64,000 nt of DNA from Skermania piniformis (GCF_019285775.1 NZ_CP079105.1:3162001-3226000); one strand, 5' to 3'; counted from the stretch's first letter, positions 19,620-28,490 are shown. Numbers and translations are program-made. Notes: generated by a model not told the origin, from the letters alone.

Positions 19620-20693
19620 GTGCCGTCGCTTCCCCAGCTGCCGTCGCTGCGGACGGCCGGAAAGGCACCGGCCGATTCGCCGGTTCGACTGCCCGCGGCG
19701 CAGGCCGTCGTCGATTGCGCAGTATACGTCGACGGTCGTCGACTGCCCGGCCGTTTCGGTTTCTCGGCAGCGCTGGCAAACGTTCGGGAACGCGGGTCCG
19801 GCTTCGTCTGGGTCGGGCTGCACGAGCCGGACGAACGGCAGATGAGCGATGTCGCCAGGTGCTACGGAATCCACTCGCCGGCGGCCGAGGACGCGGTGCA
19901 GGCCCATCAGCGGCCCAAGCTCGCGCCGTACGACGACCTGTTCGTCCTCGTGCTGCGGACGGTGCAGTACGTCGAGCACGATGTGCACACGGTGTCCGAC
20001 ATCGTGCATACCGGTGAAGTGCTGGTGTTCGTCGGACCGGACTTCGCGATCACCGTGCGGCACGGCGCGCACACCGGCCTGGTCGGGGTACGCAGCCGGC
20101 TGGAGGCGCGCCCGGACCTGCTCGCCCTCGGACCGTCGGCCGTGTTGCACGCTGTCGCCGACCATGTCGTGGACACCTATGTCGAGGTCACCGGCCGGCT
20201 GGAGCGTGATGTGGACGTGCTGGAAGAAGACGTGTTCTCCCCCGCGCCGATTCGCGCCGTCGAGCCGATATACCAGCTCAAACGGGAAGTGCTGCAACTA
20301 CGCCGGTCGGTCGGACCACTCGCCGGCCCGCTGCAACGGCTCAGCCACTCGACCGAATTCGGTGTGCCGAAAGAGATCCGGCACTACCTGCGCGATGTCG
20401 CCGACCATCACACCCTGGTCGCCGAACGGATCACCGAATTCGACGAATCACTCAGCGCTTTGATCGACACCGCACTGGCAAAGGTTGCCATGCAACAGAA
20501 CTCGGACATGCGCAAGATATCGGCCTGGGTGGCGATCGCCGCGGTGCCGACGATGCTGGCCGGCATCTACGGGATGAACTTCGACAACATGCCGGAGCTA
20601 CATCTGTCCTTCGGCTACCACCTGCTGCTCGCGGTGATCGCAATCCTGTGCGGCGGACTCTATCTGGTCTTCCACCGGGTGCACTGGCTGTAA
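19620..20693 (+). CDS. corA: Magnesium/cobalt transporter CorA
   Basis: Pentameric inner-membrane divalent-cation channel. The 357-residue protein has the large cytosolic N-terminal domain with long helices (about 195-290), then two C-terminal membrane segments. The selectivity-filter GMN lies in YGMNFDNMPEL (about 322), followed by the second segment and a basic tail. The GTG start is fixed by the -10 six nt upstream. CorA near the mgtE-like gene is also seen in mycobacteria. Confidence 0.95.
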   Translation: MPSLPQLPSLRTAGKAPADSPVRLPAAQAVVDCAVYVDGRRLPGRFGFSAALANVRERGSGFVWVGLHEPDERQMSDVARCYGIHSPAAEDAVQAHQRPKLAPYDDLFVLVLRTVQYVEHDVHTVSDIVHTGEVLVFVGPDFAITVRHGAHTGLVGVRSRLEARPDLLALGPSAVLHAVADHVVDTYVEVTGRLERDVDVLEEDVFSPAPIRAVEPIYQLKREVLQLRRSVGPLAGPLQRLSHSTEFGVPKEIRHYLRDVADHHTLVAERITEFDESLSALIDTALAKVAMQQNSDMRKISAWVAIAAVPTMLAGIYGMNFDNMPELHLSFGYHLLLAVIAILCGGLYLVFHRVHWL

Positions 20694-20699
20694 CCGCGC

Positions 20700-21275
20700 T
20701 CACCGCCGAGCCATGCCCCGGCTCGGGTCGCGCACATCGATGCCCGCCTCGGCCCAGGCTTCGCGCAGCGCGGGAACGCCCTCGAGCCGGACCCAGGCGG
20801 CCTCGGTCGCCGTGATCGGGACCACCTCGAGCAGCTGCACCGGATCCAGCGGCGACGGCAGCGACACCTCCGCCAGGCCGCTCCGGCCGGTCAACATCGC
20901 GGTGAACGGCGCACCACGCCAGACCGGCTCACCGAGATCCAGCAGGGCATCCGGGCGCAGCACCACGCCCTCCACCGCGGGCAGGGCAGCGAGGACGGCG
21001 AGACTGCGATGCAGGCCCACCAGATCGGCCCCGGCCCGCAGCCGCAGCACCAGCTCGGCGCGCGGGCCGTGGGTCGGGTCGGCCAGGATGTCCGCCGGGT
21101 CGGTCATCGGATGTCGGGCGCAGCCGACCGTGGCATAACAGACCGGATCGCCGGCGAACCGCAGCACCTCGATCGGCTCCAGACCCAGAAAGGTCACCGA
21201 CGCGGAATCCGGCGCGCTTACCCCGAACTCGCGGATCAGCTGGGCGCGGACCGCCGCGGCCACATCTACCGACAC
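20700..21275 (-). CDS. Suppressor-of-fused (SUFU)-like domain protein
   Basis: 191 residues. Segments such as YATVGCARHPM, RAELVLRLRAG and AEVSLPSPLDPVQLLEVVPIT resemble bacterial SUFU-domain proteins, some of which act as immunity-like proteins while most are uncharacterised. There is no signal peptide or membrane segment. It ends 6 bp from the corA stop (convergent). Family assignment rests on pattern memory and is moderate. Confidence 0.6.
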   Translation of the reverse strand: MSVDVAAAVRAQLIREFGVSAPDSASVTFLGLEPIEVLRFAGDPVCYATVGCARHPMTDPADILADPTHGPRAELVLRLRAGADLVGLHRSLAVLAALPAVEGVVLRPDALLDLGEPVWRGAPFTAMLTGRSGLAEVSLPSPLDPVQLLEVVPITATEAAWVRLEGVPALREAWAEAGIDVRDPSRGMARR

Positions 21276-21300
21276 CCACTCATCCCGTCAGCCGGGCGGC

Positions 21301-21783
21301 TCAGCCCACCGAGACCGAGTTGATCGTCACCGGCTCGGCCGGCACGTCCTGTCGGCCGGTAGCTACTTTGCCGATCGCGTCGACGACGTCGAATCCGTCG
21401 GTAACTTTGCCGAAAACGGCGTAGCCCCAGCCATCTTGGCCCGGGTAGTTGAGAAAATCGTTGTCGACGGTGTTGATGAAGAACTGCGCACTGGCCGAAT
21501 GCGGGTCCGAGGTGCGCGCCATGGCGACCGTGTACTTGTCGTTGCGAAGCCCGTTCTTGGCTTCGTTCTCCACTCGGCTCGGAGCCGGCTTCTGCCGGAG
21601 ATCGGCGGTCATTCCGCCGCCTTGGATCATGAATCCGTCGATGACCCGATGGAAGATCGTGCCGTCGTAGTGCCCCGACCTGGCGTAGGTGAGGAAATTC
21701 TCCACCGTCTTGGGCGCCTTGTCCGGATCCAACTCCAGCGTGATGTCACCCTTGCTCGTGTTCAGTACGACGTCGACCGGCAT
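21301..21783 (-). CDS. ppiB: Peptidyl-prolyl cis-trans isomerase, cyclophilin type (PpiB-like)
   Basis: Catalyses proline isomerisation during folding. The 160-residue cytosolic cyclophilin has the active-site Arg-Phe segment ([17 protein letters not shown]), the FFINTVDN motif and the GYAVFGKV strand. The NEAKNGLRN and [14 protein letters not shown] segments resemble E. coli PpiB more than the membrane-anchored mycobacterial cyclophilin, as far as I can judge by eye. ATG 21783 has a TAGGAT hexamer 6 nt upstream. Confidence 0.93.
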   Translation of the reverse strand: MPVDVVLNTSKGDITLELDPDKAPKTVENFLTYARSGHYDGTIFHRVIDGFMIQGGGMTADLRQKPAPSRVENEAKNGLRNDKYTVAMARTSDPHSASAQFFINTVDNDFLNYPGQDGWGYAVFGKVTDGFDVVDAIGKVATGRQDVPAEPVTINSVSVG

Positions 21784-21789
21784 CGTCGA

Positions 21790-21795
21790 ATCCTA
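21790..21795 (-). promoter_or_regulatory. -10 element of ppiB (leaderless arrangement)
   Basis: TAGGAT on the minus strand ends 6 nt before ATG 21783. Confidence 0.55.
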
Positions 21796-21827
21796 GCCGC
21801 ACCCGTCGGGGCCGACCCGCACCGCGG

Positions 21828-22316
21828 TCAGATCGCCAACTTGGCCAACATGTCCCGGCCCGCCTCGGCACTCTTCGGGTCGCACAACACGTCGTAGCGA
21901 CCGGCGACCAACTGCATGGTCGAGGCGAAATCACGCTGCCCACGAGTCGCCGCGTACGGAATGGACGTCGAGATCACCCCGAACACGACGCCGCCGAGGA
22001 GACCGACCAGCAGCGGGCCGAGAAAACCGCCGGTGAAGATGCCGAGCAGCAGGCCGAAGAACAAGCCCAGCCAGGCCCCCGAAACGATGCCGCCGCCGAT
22101 CACCTTCGTCCAGGTCAACCGCCCGAGCACCCGCTCGACCTGCATCAGGTCGACCCCGACGATCGTGACGTCCTCGACCGAGAACTCCGAATCGGCCAGG
22201 AAGTCGACCACGCGCTGCGCCTCGGCGTAGGTCGGATACGACCCGATGGGCCAGCCGCTCGGCGGAGTCGGCAGGCTGGGGCCACCTCGGGCCCGACCGT
22301 CCAGCGGATTGCTCAT
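21828..22316 (-). CDS. General-stress-protein-17M-like membrane-associated protein (Rv1231c-like)
   Basis: 162 residues. An N-terminal ferredoxin-like module (IGSYPTYAEAQRVVDFLADS, FSVEDVTIVGVDL) is followed by a glycine-rich hydrophobic hairpin (about 82-120) and a soluble tail. This matches the GSP17M/DUF-type proteins next to mgtE-like genes in mycobacteria. Divergent from the mgtE-like gene. The biochemical role is unknown. Confidence 0.75.
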   Translation of the reverse strand: MSNPLDGRARGGPSLPTPPSGWPIGSYPTYAEAQRVVDFLADSEFSVEDVTIVGVDLMQVERVLGRLTWTKVIGGGIVSGAWLGLFFGLLLGIFTGGFLGPLLVGLLGGVVFGVISTSIPYAATRGQRDFASTMQLVAGRYDVLCDPKSAEAGRDMLAKLAI

Positions 22317-22382
22317 AACGACCATTCTGCCCGATTCGGCGCCGCTACGGGGCGCTGCGGAACGTGCGGCACGACGATCTTC

Positions 22383-22388
22383 TAGCCT
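22383..22388 (+). promoter_or_regulatory. -10 element of the mgtE-like gene (leaderless arrangement)
   Basis: TAGCCT ends 6 nt before GTG 22395. Confidence 0.55.
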
Positions 22389-22394
22389 GGTCGC

Positions 22395-23690
22395 GTGGCT
22401 GCATCGAAGGTGTTCGCCGCCCGGCTGGCCGGCCTGGTGGTGCTGGGTCCGGACGGCGAGTCGATCGGCCGGGTCCGGGACGTGGTGATCACCATCCGGA
22501 TCGCTCGACAGCAGCCCCGAGCTCTCGGCTTGGTCATCGAATTGCCCACCCGGAGAAGAATTTTCGTTCCGATGTTGCGGGTTACCGCGATCGAACCGAG
22601 TTCGGTGACGCTGAACACCGGAACGGTCAGCCTGCGTCGGTTCGCGCAGCGCCCGGGCGAAACCCTGGTCCTGGCCCAGGTGGTCGACTCCCGGGTGCAG
22701 ATCGACGACCCGGACCTGGAGGAACTCGACGGCCAGGATATGACGGTCGTGGACCTGGGACTGGAGCAGATCCGCACCCGGGACTGGGTGGTCTCCCGGG
22801 TCGCGGTGCGGCTGCAGCGGCGGCGGCTGCGGCGGTCCGCGGTGCATGTGGTGGCCTGGGAGCATGTCGAGGGCTTGACCCAGAGCTTGCTCGCCGTCCC
22901 CGGACAGGGGGTGACCGCACTGCTGCAGCAGTACGAGGGCCGACGCGCCGCGGACGTGGCCCGGGCGCTGCAGGAGCTACCGGAGAAACGACGGCTGGAG
23001 GTAGCGCTGGCGCTGGACGACGAGCGCCTCGCCGACGTCGTGCAGGAACTGCCGGACGACGACCAGGTGTCGCTGCTCGGCCAGCTGGAGGTGGAGCGCG
23101 CCGCCGACGTGCTCGAGGCGATGGATCCCGACGACGCCGCCGATCTGCTCGGCGAGCTGCCCGAGACCGAGGCGGAATCCTTGCTCCGGCTGATGGATCC
23201 GGAGGAATCGGAGCCGGTTCGCCGCCTCCTGGAACACTCGCCCGACACCGCGGGCGGCCTGATGACCCCGGAGCCGGTCGTGCTCTCCCCGGCAACCACG
23301 GTCGCCGAGGCGCTGGCCCGGGTGCGCGACCCGGACCTCACCCCGGCGGCCGCGTCGTTGGTCTTCGTCGTGCGCCCCCCGACCGCAACCCCGACCGGGC
23401 GTTATCTGGGCTGCGCCCACCTGCAACATCTGTTGCGCGAACCCCCGGCCAGCCTGATCGGCGGCATGCTGGACACCGCCCTGCCCCGGCTCTCCCCGGA
23501 CGATCCGATGACCACGGTGACCAGGTATTTCGCTACCTACAACCTGGTCTGCGGCCCGGTGGTCGACGACCAGGAGCACCTGCTCGGCGCGGTCACCGTG
23601 GACGACGTGCTCGATCATCTGCTGCCCGAAGACTGGCGCGACGAGGATCGAGCGGCCGCCGCGGACACGGGCGAGTCCCGGGTGGACTGA
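22395..23690 (+). CDS. Soluble MgtE-like protein: PRC-barrel, MgtE N domain, CBS pair, no channel (Rv1232c-like)
   Basis: 431 residues. Residues 1-85 look like a PRC-barrel (GLVVLGPDGESIGRVRDVV). About 165-270 is the MgtE N-terminal superhelix with its repeated ALQELPEKRR, VVQELPDDD and LLGELPETE turns. About 275-415 is a CBS pair opening with AGGLMTPEPV. The five-helix magnesium channel domain of MgtE is absent, so it cannot transport by itself; a magnesium-sensing or regulatory role is inference. Followed 22 bp later by the DUF1003 gene. Confidence 0.88.
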   Translation: MAASKVFAARLAGLVVLGPDGESIGRVRDVVITIRIARQQPRALGLVIELPTRRRIFVPMLRVTAIEPSSVTLNTGTVSLRRFAQRPGETLVLAQVVDSRVQIDDPDLEELDGQDMTVVDLGLEQIRTRDWVVSRVAVRLQRRRLRRSAVHVVAWEHVEGLTQSLLAVPGQGVTALLQQYEGRRAADVARALQELPEKRRLEVALALDDERLADVVQELPDDDQVSLLGQLEVERAADVLEAMDPDDAADLLGELPETEAESLLRLMDPEESEPVRRLLEHSPDTAGGLMTPEPVVLSPATTVAEALARVRDPDLTPAAASLVFVVRPPTATPTGRYLGCAHLQHLLREPPASLIGGMLDTALPRLSPDDPMTTVTRYFATYNLVCGPVVDDQEHLLGAVTVDDVLDHLLPEDWRDEDRAAAADTGESRVD

Positions 23691-23712
23691 GCCGGCAGGC
23701 GATGATAACCCC

Positions 23713-24330
23713 ATGAGCGACCGTGCCCGCGGCGACAAACAGCTGAGCCATGCCCAGACAACCCGACTGCGCCTGGAGACCCCACGCGAGTCCCGGTTCC
23801 GGTTCGACTGGGACGTGGAAGCGGTGGGACGGTTCAGCGAGCGGATCGCCCGGTTCCTCGGTACCGGCCGCTACCTCGCGATGCAGACCGTCCTCGTCGT
23901 GGTGTGGATCCTGCTCAACGTCTTCGCGGTCCGGCTGCAGTGGGACCCGTACCCGTTCATCCTGCTCAATCTGGCGTTTTCCACCCAGGCCGCGTACGCG
24001 GCGCCACTGATTCTGTTGGCGCAGAATCGCCAGGAGAATCGCGACCGGATCGCGCTCGACGAAGACCGGACGCGGGCTGCGCAGACCAAAGCCGACACCG
24101 AGTTCCTGGCCCGGGAACTTGCCGCATTGCGAATTGCTCTCGGTGAGGTAACAACTCGAGACTATCTGCGCCGGGAATTGGACGATTTGAAGGACTTTCT
24201 GGGCGCCAATTCCGCTGACGCAGTGAACTCGACCGGTCATTCGGCTGCTGGGTCGGCGAGTCGCGGGAAATCTGCGCGACGGCCGGGGAGATTCACCGAT
24301 TTCGCCGAGCGGGATGTCACCGGTATGTAA
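23713..24330 (+). CDS. DUF1003 membrane protein
   Basis: 205 residues with two membrane segments (about 60-80 and 92-112) joined by the conserved WDPYPFILLNLAFSTQAAYA segment, then AQNRQENRDR; these are DUF1003 hallmarks. The cytosolic C-terminal half is a charged helix (about 115-165) with a low-complexity Ser/Arg tail. It directly follows the mgtE-like gene, as in mycobacteria, so joint function in metal homeostasis is plausible but unproven. Confidence 0.88.
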   Translation: MSDRARGDKQLSHAQTTRLRLETPRESRFRFDWDVEAVGRFSERIARFLGTGRYLAMQTVLVVVWILLNVFAVRLQWDPYPFILLNLAFSTQAAYAAPLILLAQNRQENRDRIALDEDRTRAAQTKADTEFLARELAALRIALGEVTTRDYLRRELDDLKDFLGANSADAVNSTGHSAAGSASRGKSARRPGRFTDFAERDVTGM

Positions 24331-24424
24331 TCTTGGTTGCGGTTCCCGGGTGGGCGTCGGGGTAGACGCGGTGTTTACCGTACGGCACCCTTCCGGTGGT
24401 TTGTGCGACAGGGATGGTGGCCGA

Positions 24425-25912
24425 ATGCAACAGCTCCGAGCCCCCGTGACGGTATCCGCATTGGTCCTTGCCGGGCTGGTGACGGCAGGAACGGCAGCGG
24501 GTGACGCGGCGGGTCCAGCGCGTCCGGAAACAATCGATCAAGCCGGCGGCGCCACGCTTGCCGAGTCTACTGTCGACCTTCGCGATTCCGGTGCACCCGC
24601 GCCGGACGGGGTCGGCGTGTTGCCCGCGGAGCCGAAGCCGGCGCGCATGCTGCGCGCGGCCGGCCAGACGCCGGCCGACGGTGCGACGCCGTTCGCGGCC
24701 GGCAGCATCGTGCCGTTCGCCGCCGGCAGCACGGTGGCACTCCCGGCCGTCGCAACGCCGGTGCGGGGTGTCTCGATCCCGGCCATCGTCGGCGCCCTCG
24801 GGATTCCGGAGAACGTGTTGGCGGCGTATCGCAACGCCGAGCTGGCAATGGCCGCCGCGGAACCGAGCTGCGGCCTGAGCTGGAGCCTGCTGGCCGGGAT
24901 CGGCCGGATCGAGTCGGGCCATGCCAACGGCGGCAAGGCCGACGTCAACGGCACCACCAGCAACCCGATCATGGGTCCCGCGCTGGACGGAACCCTCGCC
25001 GGCAACGAGGTGATCCGCGCCGCCAACGGCAGCGCGGTGCGGGCACTCGGACCGATGCAGTTCCTGCCGAGCACCTGGCAGGCCTACTCCGCCGACGCCA
25101 ACGCAGACGGCGCCGCCGACCCGAACAACATCTACGACGCGGCCCTCGGAGCGGGCAAATACCTCTGCGCCGGTGGGATGAACTTGCGTGATCCATCGCA
25201 GGAACTGCGCGCGGTGCTCCGGTACAACAACTCGATGGCGTATGCCTCGAACGTGCTCAGCTGGGCCGCGTCCTACCGCAACGGCGTCGCACCCACCATG
25301 CCGGACCTGTCCGCGGACCTGGTTGCGCCCGGCGGCCTGTCCCCCGTCGACAGCGGCGGACCGTTGATCGACGCCGCCGCCGTCGGGGCGGCAGGCTCGC
25401 CGGCCCAGGCGGTGGCCGTTGCTGCCGCCCCCGGCACGCCGGGCGCCCCGGGTACGGCAGCTGCGCCGGGCACCGCGGTGCAACCCGGCACCACAACCGC
25501 CGAGCCGTCGCCGTCGCCGTCGATGATCACGGTTCCCGGTCTGCCGCCGATCCCCTGCGCCCCGATCTGCTCGGCGATACCGACGGTCCAGGTGCCGGGT
25601 GTGGTCGGCGAACCGGCACCGGCCGCACCGGCTGCACCGGCGGTCCCAGCCGCTCCGGTTCCGGCTCCGGTGGCCGAACCGGCCCCCGCACCGGCCCTGC
25701 CGGAACTGCCGCAGCTACCCGCATTGCCGGAGCTGACCTTGCCCCCGGTACCCGAACTGAACCTGCCGACCATGCCGGCACCGGCGATGGCCCCACAACC
25801 AAGCGCCGCCGTCGTAGCACCCGAACCGCAACCGTTCGTCCCGGTCCCGGGCATCACCCTCCCGGCGCTGCCTACCGATCTACCGACGATTCCGTTCGGG
25901 CCACCCGCATGA
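24425..25912 (+). CDS. Secreted lytic transglycosylase-like protein with long Pro/Ala-rich tail
   Basis: 495 residues: signal peptide (about 1-25), variable region, then an SLT-type murein transglycosylase domain (about 115-290). The putative catalytic Glu is in GIGRIESGHAN, followed by GPMQFLPSTW and LRYNNSMAYA. The last ~200 residues are proline/alanine-rich with PELPQLPALPEL-like runs, as in wall-spanning proteins. ATG 24425 is chosen because it starts the signal peptide; the frame is open upstream into the DUF1003 gene. First of two adjacent paralogues (Rv1230c type). Confidence 0.9.
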   Translation: MQQLRAPVTVSALVLAGLVTAGTAAGDAAGPARPETIDQAGGATLAESTVDLRDSGAPAPDGVGVLPAEPKPARMLRAAGQTPADGATPFAAGSIVPFAAGSTVALPAVATPVRGVSIPAIVGALGIPENVLAAYRNAELAMAAAEPSCGLSWSLLAGIGRIESGHANGGKADVNGTTSNPIMGPALDGTLAGNEVIRAANGSAVRALGPMQFLPSTWQAYSADANADGAADPNNIYDAALGAGKYLCAGGMNLRDPSQELRAVLRYNNSMAYASNVLSWAASYRNGVAPTMPDLSADLVAPGGLSPVDSGGPLIDAAAVGAAGSPAQAVAVAAAPGTPGAPGTAAAPGTAVQPGTTTAEPSPSPSMITVPGLPPIPCAPICSAIPTVQVPGVVGEPAPAAPAAPAVPAAPVPAPVAEPAPAPALPELPQLPALPELTLPPVPELNLPTMPAPAMAPQPSAAVVAPEPQPFVPVPGITLPALPTDLPTIPFGPPA

Positions 25913-25967
25913 CAGCCGGCTCAGCGCGCTTTATCACGATCGCCGCGGCACGCCCCGGAAGCCGGCC

Positions 25968-25983
25968 ATAACAGTCGGGTAAC
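25968..25983 (+). promoter_or_regulatory. MtrA-like direct repeat upstream of the second transglycosylase
   Basis: ATAAC-N6-GTAAC at 25968-25983, about 80 bp before the ATG; a further GTAAC stands at 26021-26025. The spacing matches the MtrA box (GTAAC, 6 nt, GTAAC) as I remember it from actinobacterial cell-wall genes. Confidence 0.4.
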
Positions 25984-26063
25984 GGCGTCGTCTCAAATCA
26001 GGTAGCCTTGTCTCCGTTCCGTAACGGACGATCTCTGTTCGGGGTCGCAGGGAGGTTACCCAG

Positions 26064-26900
26064 ATGGGTCGGCATCGTAAGAAAACTACGCCCGGACGCA
26101 CGTCCGCATGGGCGCTGTCCGGGCTGGTTCCGGTAAGTCTGGTCGGCGCGGTCTCGTCGACCACGCTCGGCGCGGCACCGGTCCAACCGGTCACCGATCC
26201 GGTGCATGACACATCGACGGCGGTCTTGGCAGCGGCCGGCGCCGATCCGCTGCACAGCGTCAAGCAAGCGGCAGAGCTGGTCGACCACGGACCGCCGCCG
26301 CTACCGGTCAGCCCGCCGTCACCACCGCTACCGACGGACCTGGCGGCGAGTCCGGTGGCGGTGCCGGTGGTGAACATCGACGCCTACCAGGCGGCCGAGC
26401 GCACCCTGGCGGCGCAAAACCCGAACTGTCATATGCCCTGGACGCTGGTCGCCGGGATCGGCCGGGTCGAGTCGGCACATGCGAACAACGGCAAGGCCGA
26501 CGGCGCCGGCGAACTGCTCGCCCCGATCTTCGGACCGATCTTGGACGGTAGCCTCAGCGGCAACAACGTCATCCACGACACCGACGGCGGCGCCATGGAC
26601 GGGGTGTCCGGTTACGACCGCGCAGTCGGGCCGATGCAGTTCCTGCCGGAGACCTGGAACCGCTACGGCGCGGACGGCAACGGGGACGGAGTCGTCGACC
26701 CACAGAACCTCTTCGACGCCGCGCTCACCACCGGCAAGTACTTGTGCGACGGCGGGTTGGACATGCGGGATCTCACCCAGCAGAATCGAGCCATCCTGCG
26801 GTACAACAATTCGATGGCCTACGTCGCCAACGTCATGGCCTGGGAGTTGGCCTACTCGACCGGCGTCGTTCCGCCGCCCGACTCGACACCCAAGATCTGA
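26064..26900 (+). CDS. Secreted lytic transglycosylase-like protein (Rv1230c-like)
   Basis: 278 residues: basic N-terminus and signal peptide (about 1-38), Pro-rich linker, then an SLT domain (about 115-265) with GIGRVESAHAN, GPMQFLPETWNRYG and LRYNNSMAYVANVM. It is closely similar to the neighbouring upstream protein but lacks the long C-terminal tail. ATG 26064 follows GGGAGG with good spacing. A hairpin CCGTTCCGTAACGG and an MtrA-like repeat lie in the 151 bp leader. Likely a peptidoglycan hydrolase for growth or division. Confidence 0.9.
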   Translation: MGRHRKKTTPGRTSAWALSGLVPVSLVGAVSSTTLGAAPVQPVTDPVHDTSTAVLAAAGADPLHSVKQAAELVDHGPPPLPVSPPSPPLPTDLAASPVAVPVVNIDAYQAAERTLAAQNPNCHMPWTLVAGIGRVESAHANNGKADGAGELLAPIFGPILDGSLSGNNVIHDTDGGAMDGVSGYDRAVGPMQFLPETWNRYGADGNGDGVVDPQNLFDAALTTGKYLCDGGLDMRDLTQQNRAILRYNNSMAYVANVMAWELAYSTGVVPPPDSTPKI

Positions 26901-26919
26901 TCCGCCGACCGGGCACCCC

Positions 26920-26925
26920 TAGGAT
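26920..26925 (+). promoter_or_regulatory. -10 element of mrp (leaderless arrangement)
   Basis: TAGGAT ends 7 nt before ATG 26933. Confidence 0.55.
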
Positions 26926-26932
26926 CGAGGGT

Positions 26933-28072
26933 ATGCCCGCTGCTCCAGCCGAATCGGACATCCGCACTGCTTTGTCGAAGGTGCTCGATCCGGAGATCCG
27001 CAAGCCGATCACCGAACTCGGCATGGTCAAGAGCATCGAGATCGACCCGGCTGCCGGCGTCACCGTCGGCATCTACCTCACCACGGCGGCCTGCCCGATG
27101 CGGACCGAGATCAGCGACCGAGTTACCCGGGCGATCGCCGACGTCGCGGGAGTCGGTCAGGTCCGGGTTGAGCTCGACGTGATGAACGACGAGCAGCGAA
27201 CCGAGTTGCGCAAGTCGCTCCGGGGCGATTCCGCCGAGCCGGTGATCCCGTTCGCTCAGCCGGGTTCGCTCACCCGGGTGTACGCGGTGGCGTCCGGTAA
27301 GGGCGGCGTCGGGAAGTCGAGCGTGACGGTGAACCTTGCCGCGGCGATGGCCGCCCGCGGGCTCGCGGTCGGGGTGCTGGACGCCGACATCTACGGACAC
27401 TCGATTCCGCGCATGCTGGGCACCGATGCCCGGCCCACCCAGGTGGAGCGGATGATCATTCCACCGACCGCGCACGAGGTGAAGACGATCTCGATCGCGC
27501 AGTTCACCCAAGGCAATACCCCGGTAGTCTGGCGCGGTCCGATGCTGCACCGGGCACTGCAGCAGTTCCTTGCCGACGTGTTCTGGGGCGACTTGGACGT
27601 CTTGCTGCTCGATCTCCCGCCGGGTACCGGCGACGTCGCCATCTCGATCGCGCAGCTGGTCCCGAGCGCGGAGATCTTGGTGGTCACCACCCCGCAACTG
27701 GCCGCTGCAGAGGTAGCCGAACGGGCCGGAGCTATCTCTTTGCAAACCCGGCAGCGGGTCGTCGGCGTCGTGGAGAACATGTCCTGGCTGGAGTTGCCGG
27801 ACGGCACCCGGATGGACGTGTTCCAATCCGGCGGCGGACAGGCGGTCGCCGACCGGCTGACCCGGGTGATCGGCGCCGAGGTGCCGCTGCTCGGCCAGGT
27901 GCCGCTCGACCCGGCGGTGACCAGGTCGGGCGACGAAGGCGTGCCGATCGTACTCACCGCACCGGAATCCGCCGCCGGCGCCGCGCTGCGATCCATCGCC
28001 GAGCAGTTGTCGGTGCGGCGCCGTGGCCTCGCCGGGATGTCGCTCGGTATCGACACCACTCGCCGGGCCTGA
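26933..28072 (+). CDS. mrp: Mrp/ApbC-type P-loop iron-sulfur cluster carrier
   Basis: 379 residues: N-terminal MIP18/DUF59 domain (about 8-90), then a MinD-like ATPase with deviant Walker A SGKGGVGKSS (121-130), Walker B LLDLPPGTGD and the ENMSW segment. The CxxC pair that binds the bridging Fe-S cluster in typical ApbC/Nbp35 is absent here, as I recall it also being in mycobacterial Mrp, so cluster carriage by this protein is uncertain. The start follows the leaderless -10. Convergent with tatB. Confidence 0.93.
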   Translation: MPAAPAESDIRTALSKVLDPEIRKPITELGMVKSIEIDPAAGVTVGIYLTTAACPMRTEISDRVTRAIADVAGVGQVRVELDVMNDEQRTELRKSLRGDSAEPVIPFAQPGSLTRVYAVASGKGGVGKSSVTVNLAAAMAARGLAVGVLDADIYGHSIPRMLGTDARPTQVERMIIPPTAHEVKTISIAQFTQGNTPVVWRGPMLHRALQQFLADVFWGDLDVLLLDLPPGTGDVAISIAQLVPSAEILVVTTPQLAAAEVAERAGAISLQTRQRVVGVVENMSWLELPDGTRMDVFQSGGGQAVADRLTRVIGAEVPLLGQVPLDPAVTRSGDEGVPIVLTAPESAAGAALRSIAEQLSVRRRGLAGMSLGIDTTRRA

Positions 28073-28084
28073 CCGGGCCGGCGG

Positions 28085-28483
28085 TCAGGTGGCGTCGGTG
28101 TCGATCGGCGGCGCGTCGCCCGGCAGCAACGGCTTCGGCAGCCGTCGTGGCGGATCGGCCGGCACTGCCGGCGGCAACGAAGCCGGCTTGTCGAAGTTCC
28201 CGGTGAAGATCGAGTCGTCGCCGTCGAGGATGTGCTTGGTGATCGCCGCCCGCGGGGTCATCCCCCGCAACTGATTCAGCTGGGCAAGCGGCTTCCGAAT
28301 CTCGTCGTACTCCGGACCCAGGTCGTCTTTGAGCTGCTGGGTCGCGCCGCTGGCGTAGTCGCGAACCTGGCGCAACGACTGCGTGGTCCAGCGCACGGCG
28401 CCGGGCAACCGCTCGGGTCCGAGGATGACGAGTGCGGCGACGAGCAGCACCATGAGCTCGCCCCAGCCGATGTTGCCGAACAC
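28085..28483 (-). CDS. tatB: Sec-independent translocase protein TatB
   Basis: Part of the TatABC twin-arginine export machinery. The 132-residue protein has the short N-terminal membrane helix ([20 protein letters not shown]), the hinge GPERLPG and an amphipathic helix, then the mycobacterial-type [16 protein letters not shown] segment and a Pro-rich tail. GTG 28483 is supported by TAAGCT 7 nt upstream. It lies just downstream of htrA, as in mycobacteria. Confidence 0.95.
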   Translation of the reverse strand: MFGNIGWGELMVLLVAALVILGPERLPGAVRWTTQSLRQVRDYASGATQQLKDDLGPEYDEIRKPLAQLNQLRGMTPRAAITKHILDGDDSIFTGNFDKPASLPPAVPADPPRRLPKPLLPGDAPPIDTDAT

Positions 28484-28490
28484 GACGACC

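Noticed and set aside
25913-26063. Possible c-di-AMP (ydaO) riboswitch before the lytic transglycosylase
   Set aside because: Such riboswitches precede wall hydrolases in actinobacteria, but none of the conserved core segments I know could be found in these 151 bp.
26031-26330. Horizontal transfer or island boundary by composition
   Set aside because: By eye the GC content and codon pattern around the two transglycosylases match the neighbours; no junction, tRNA or integrase is present.
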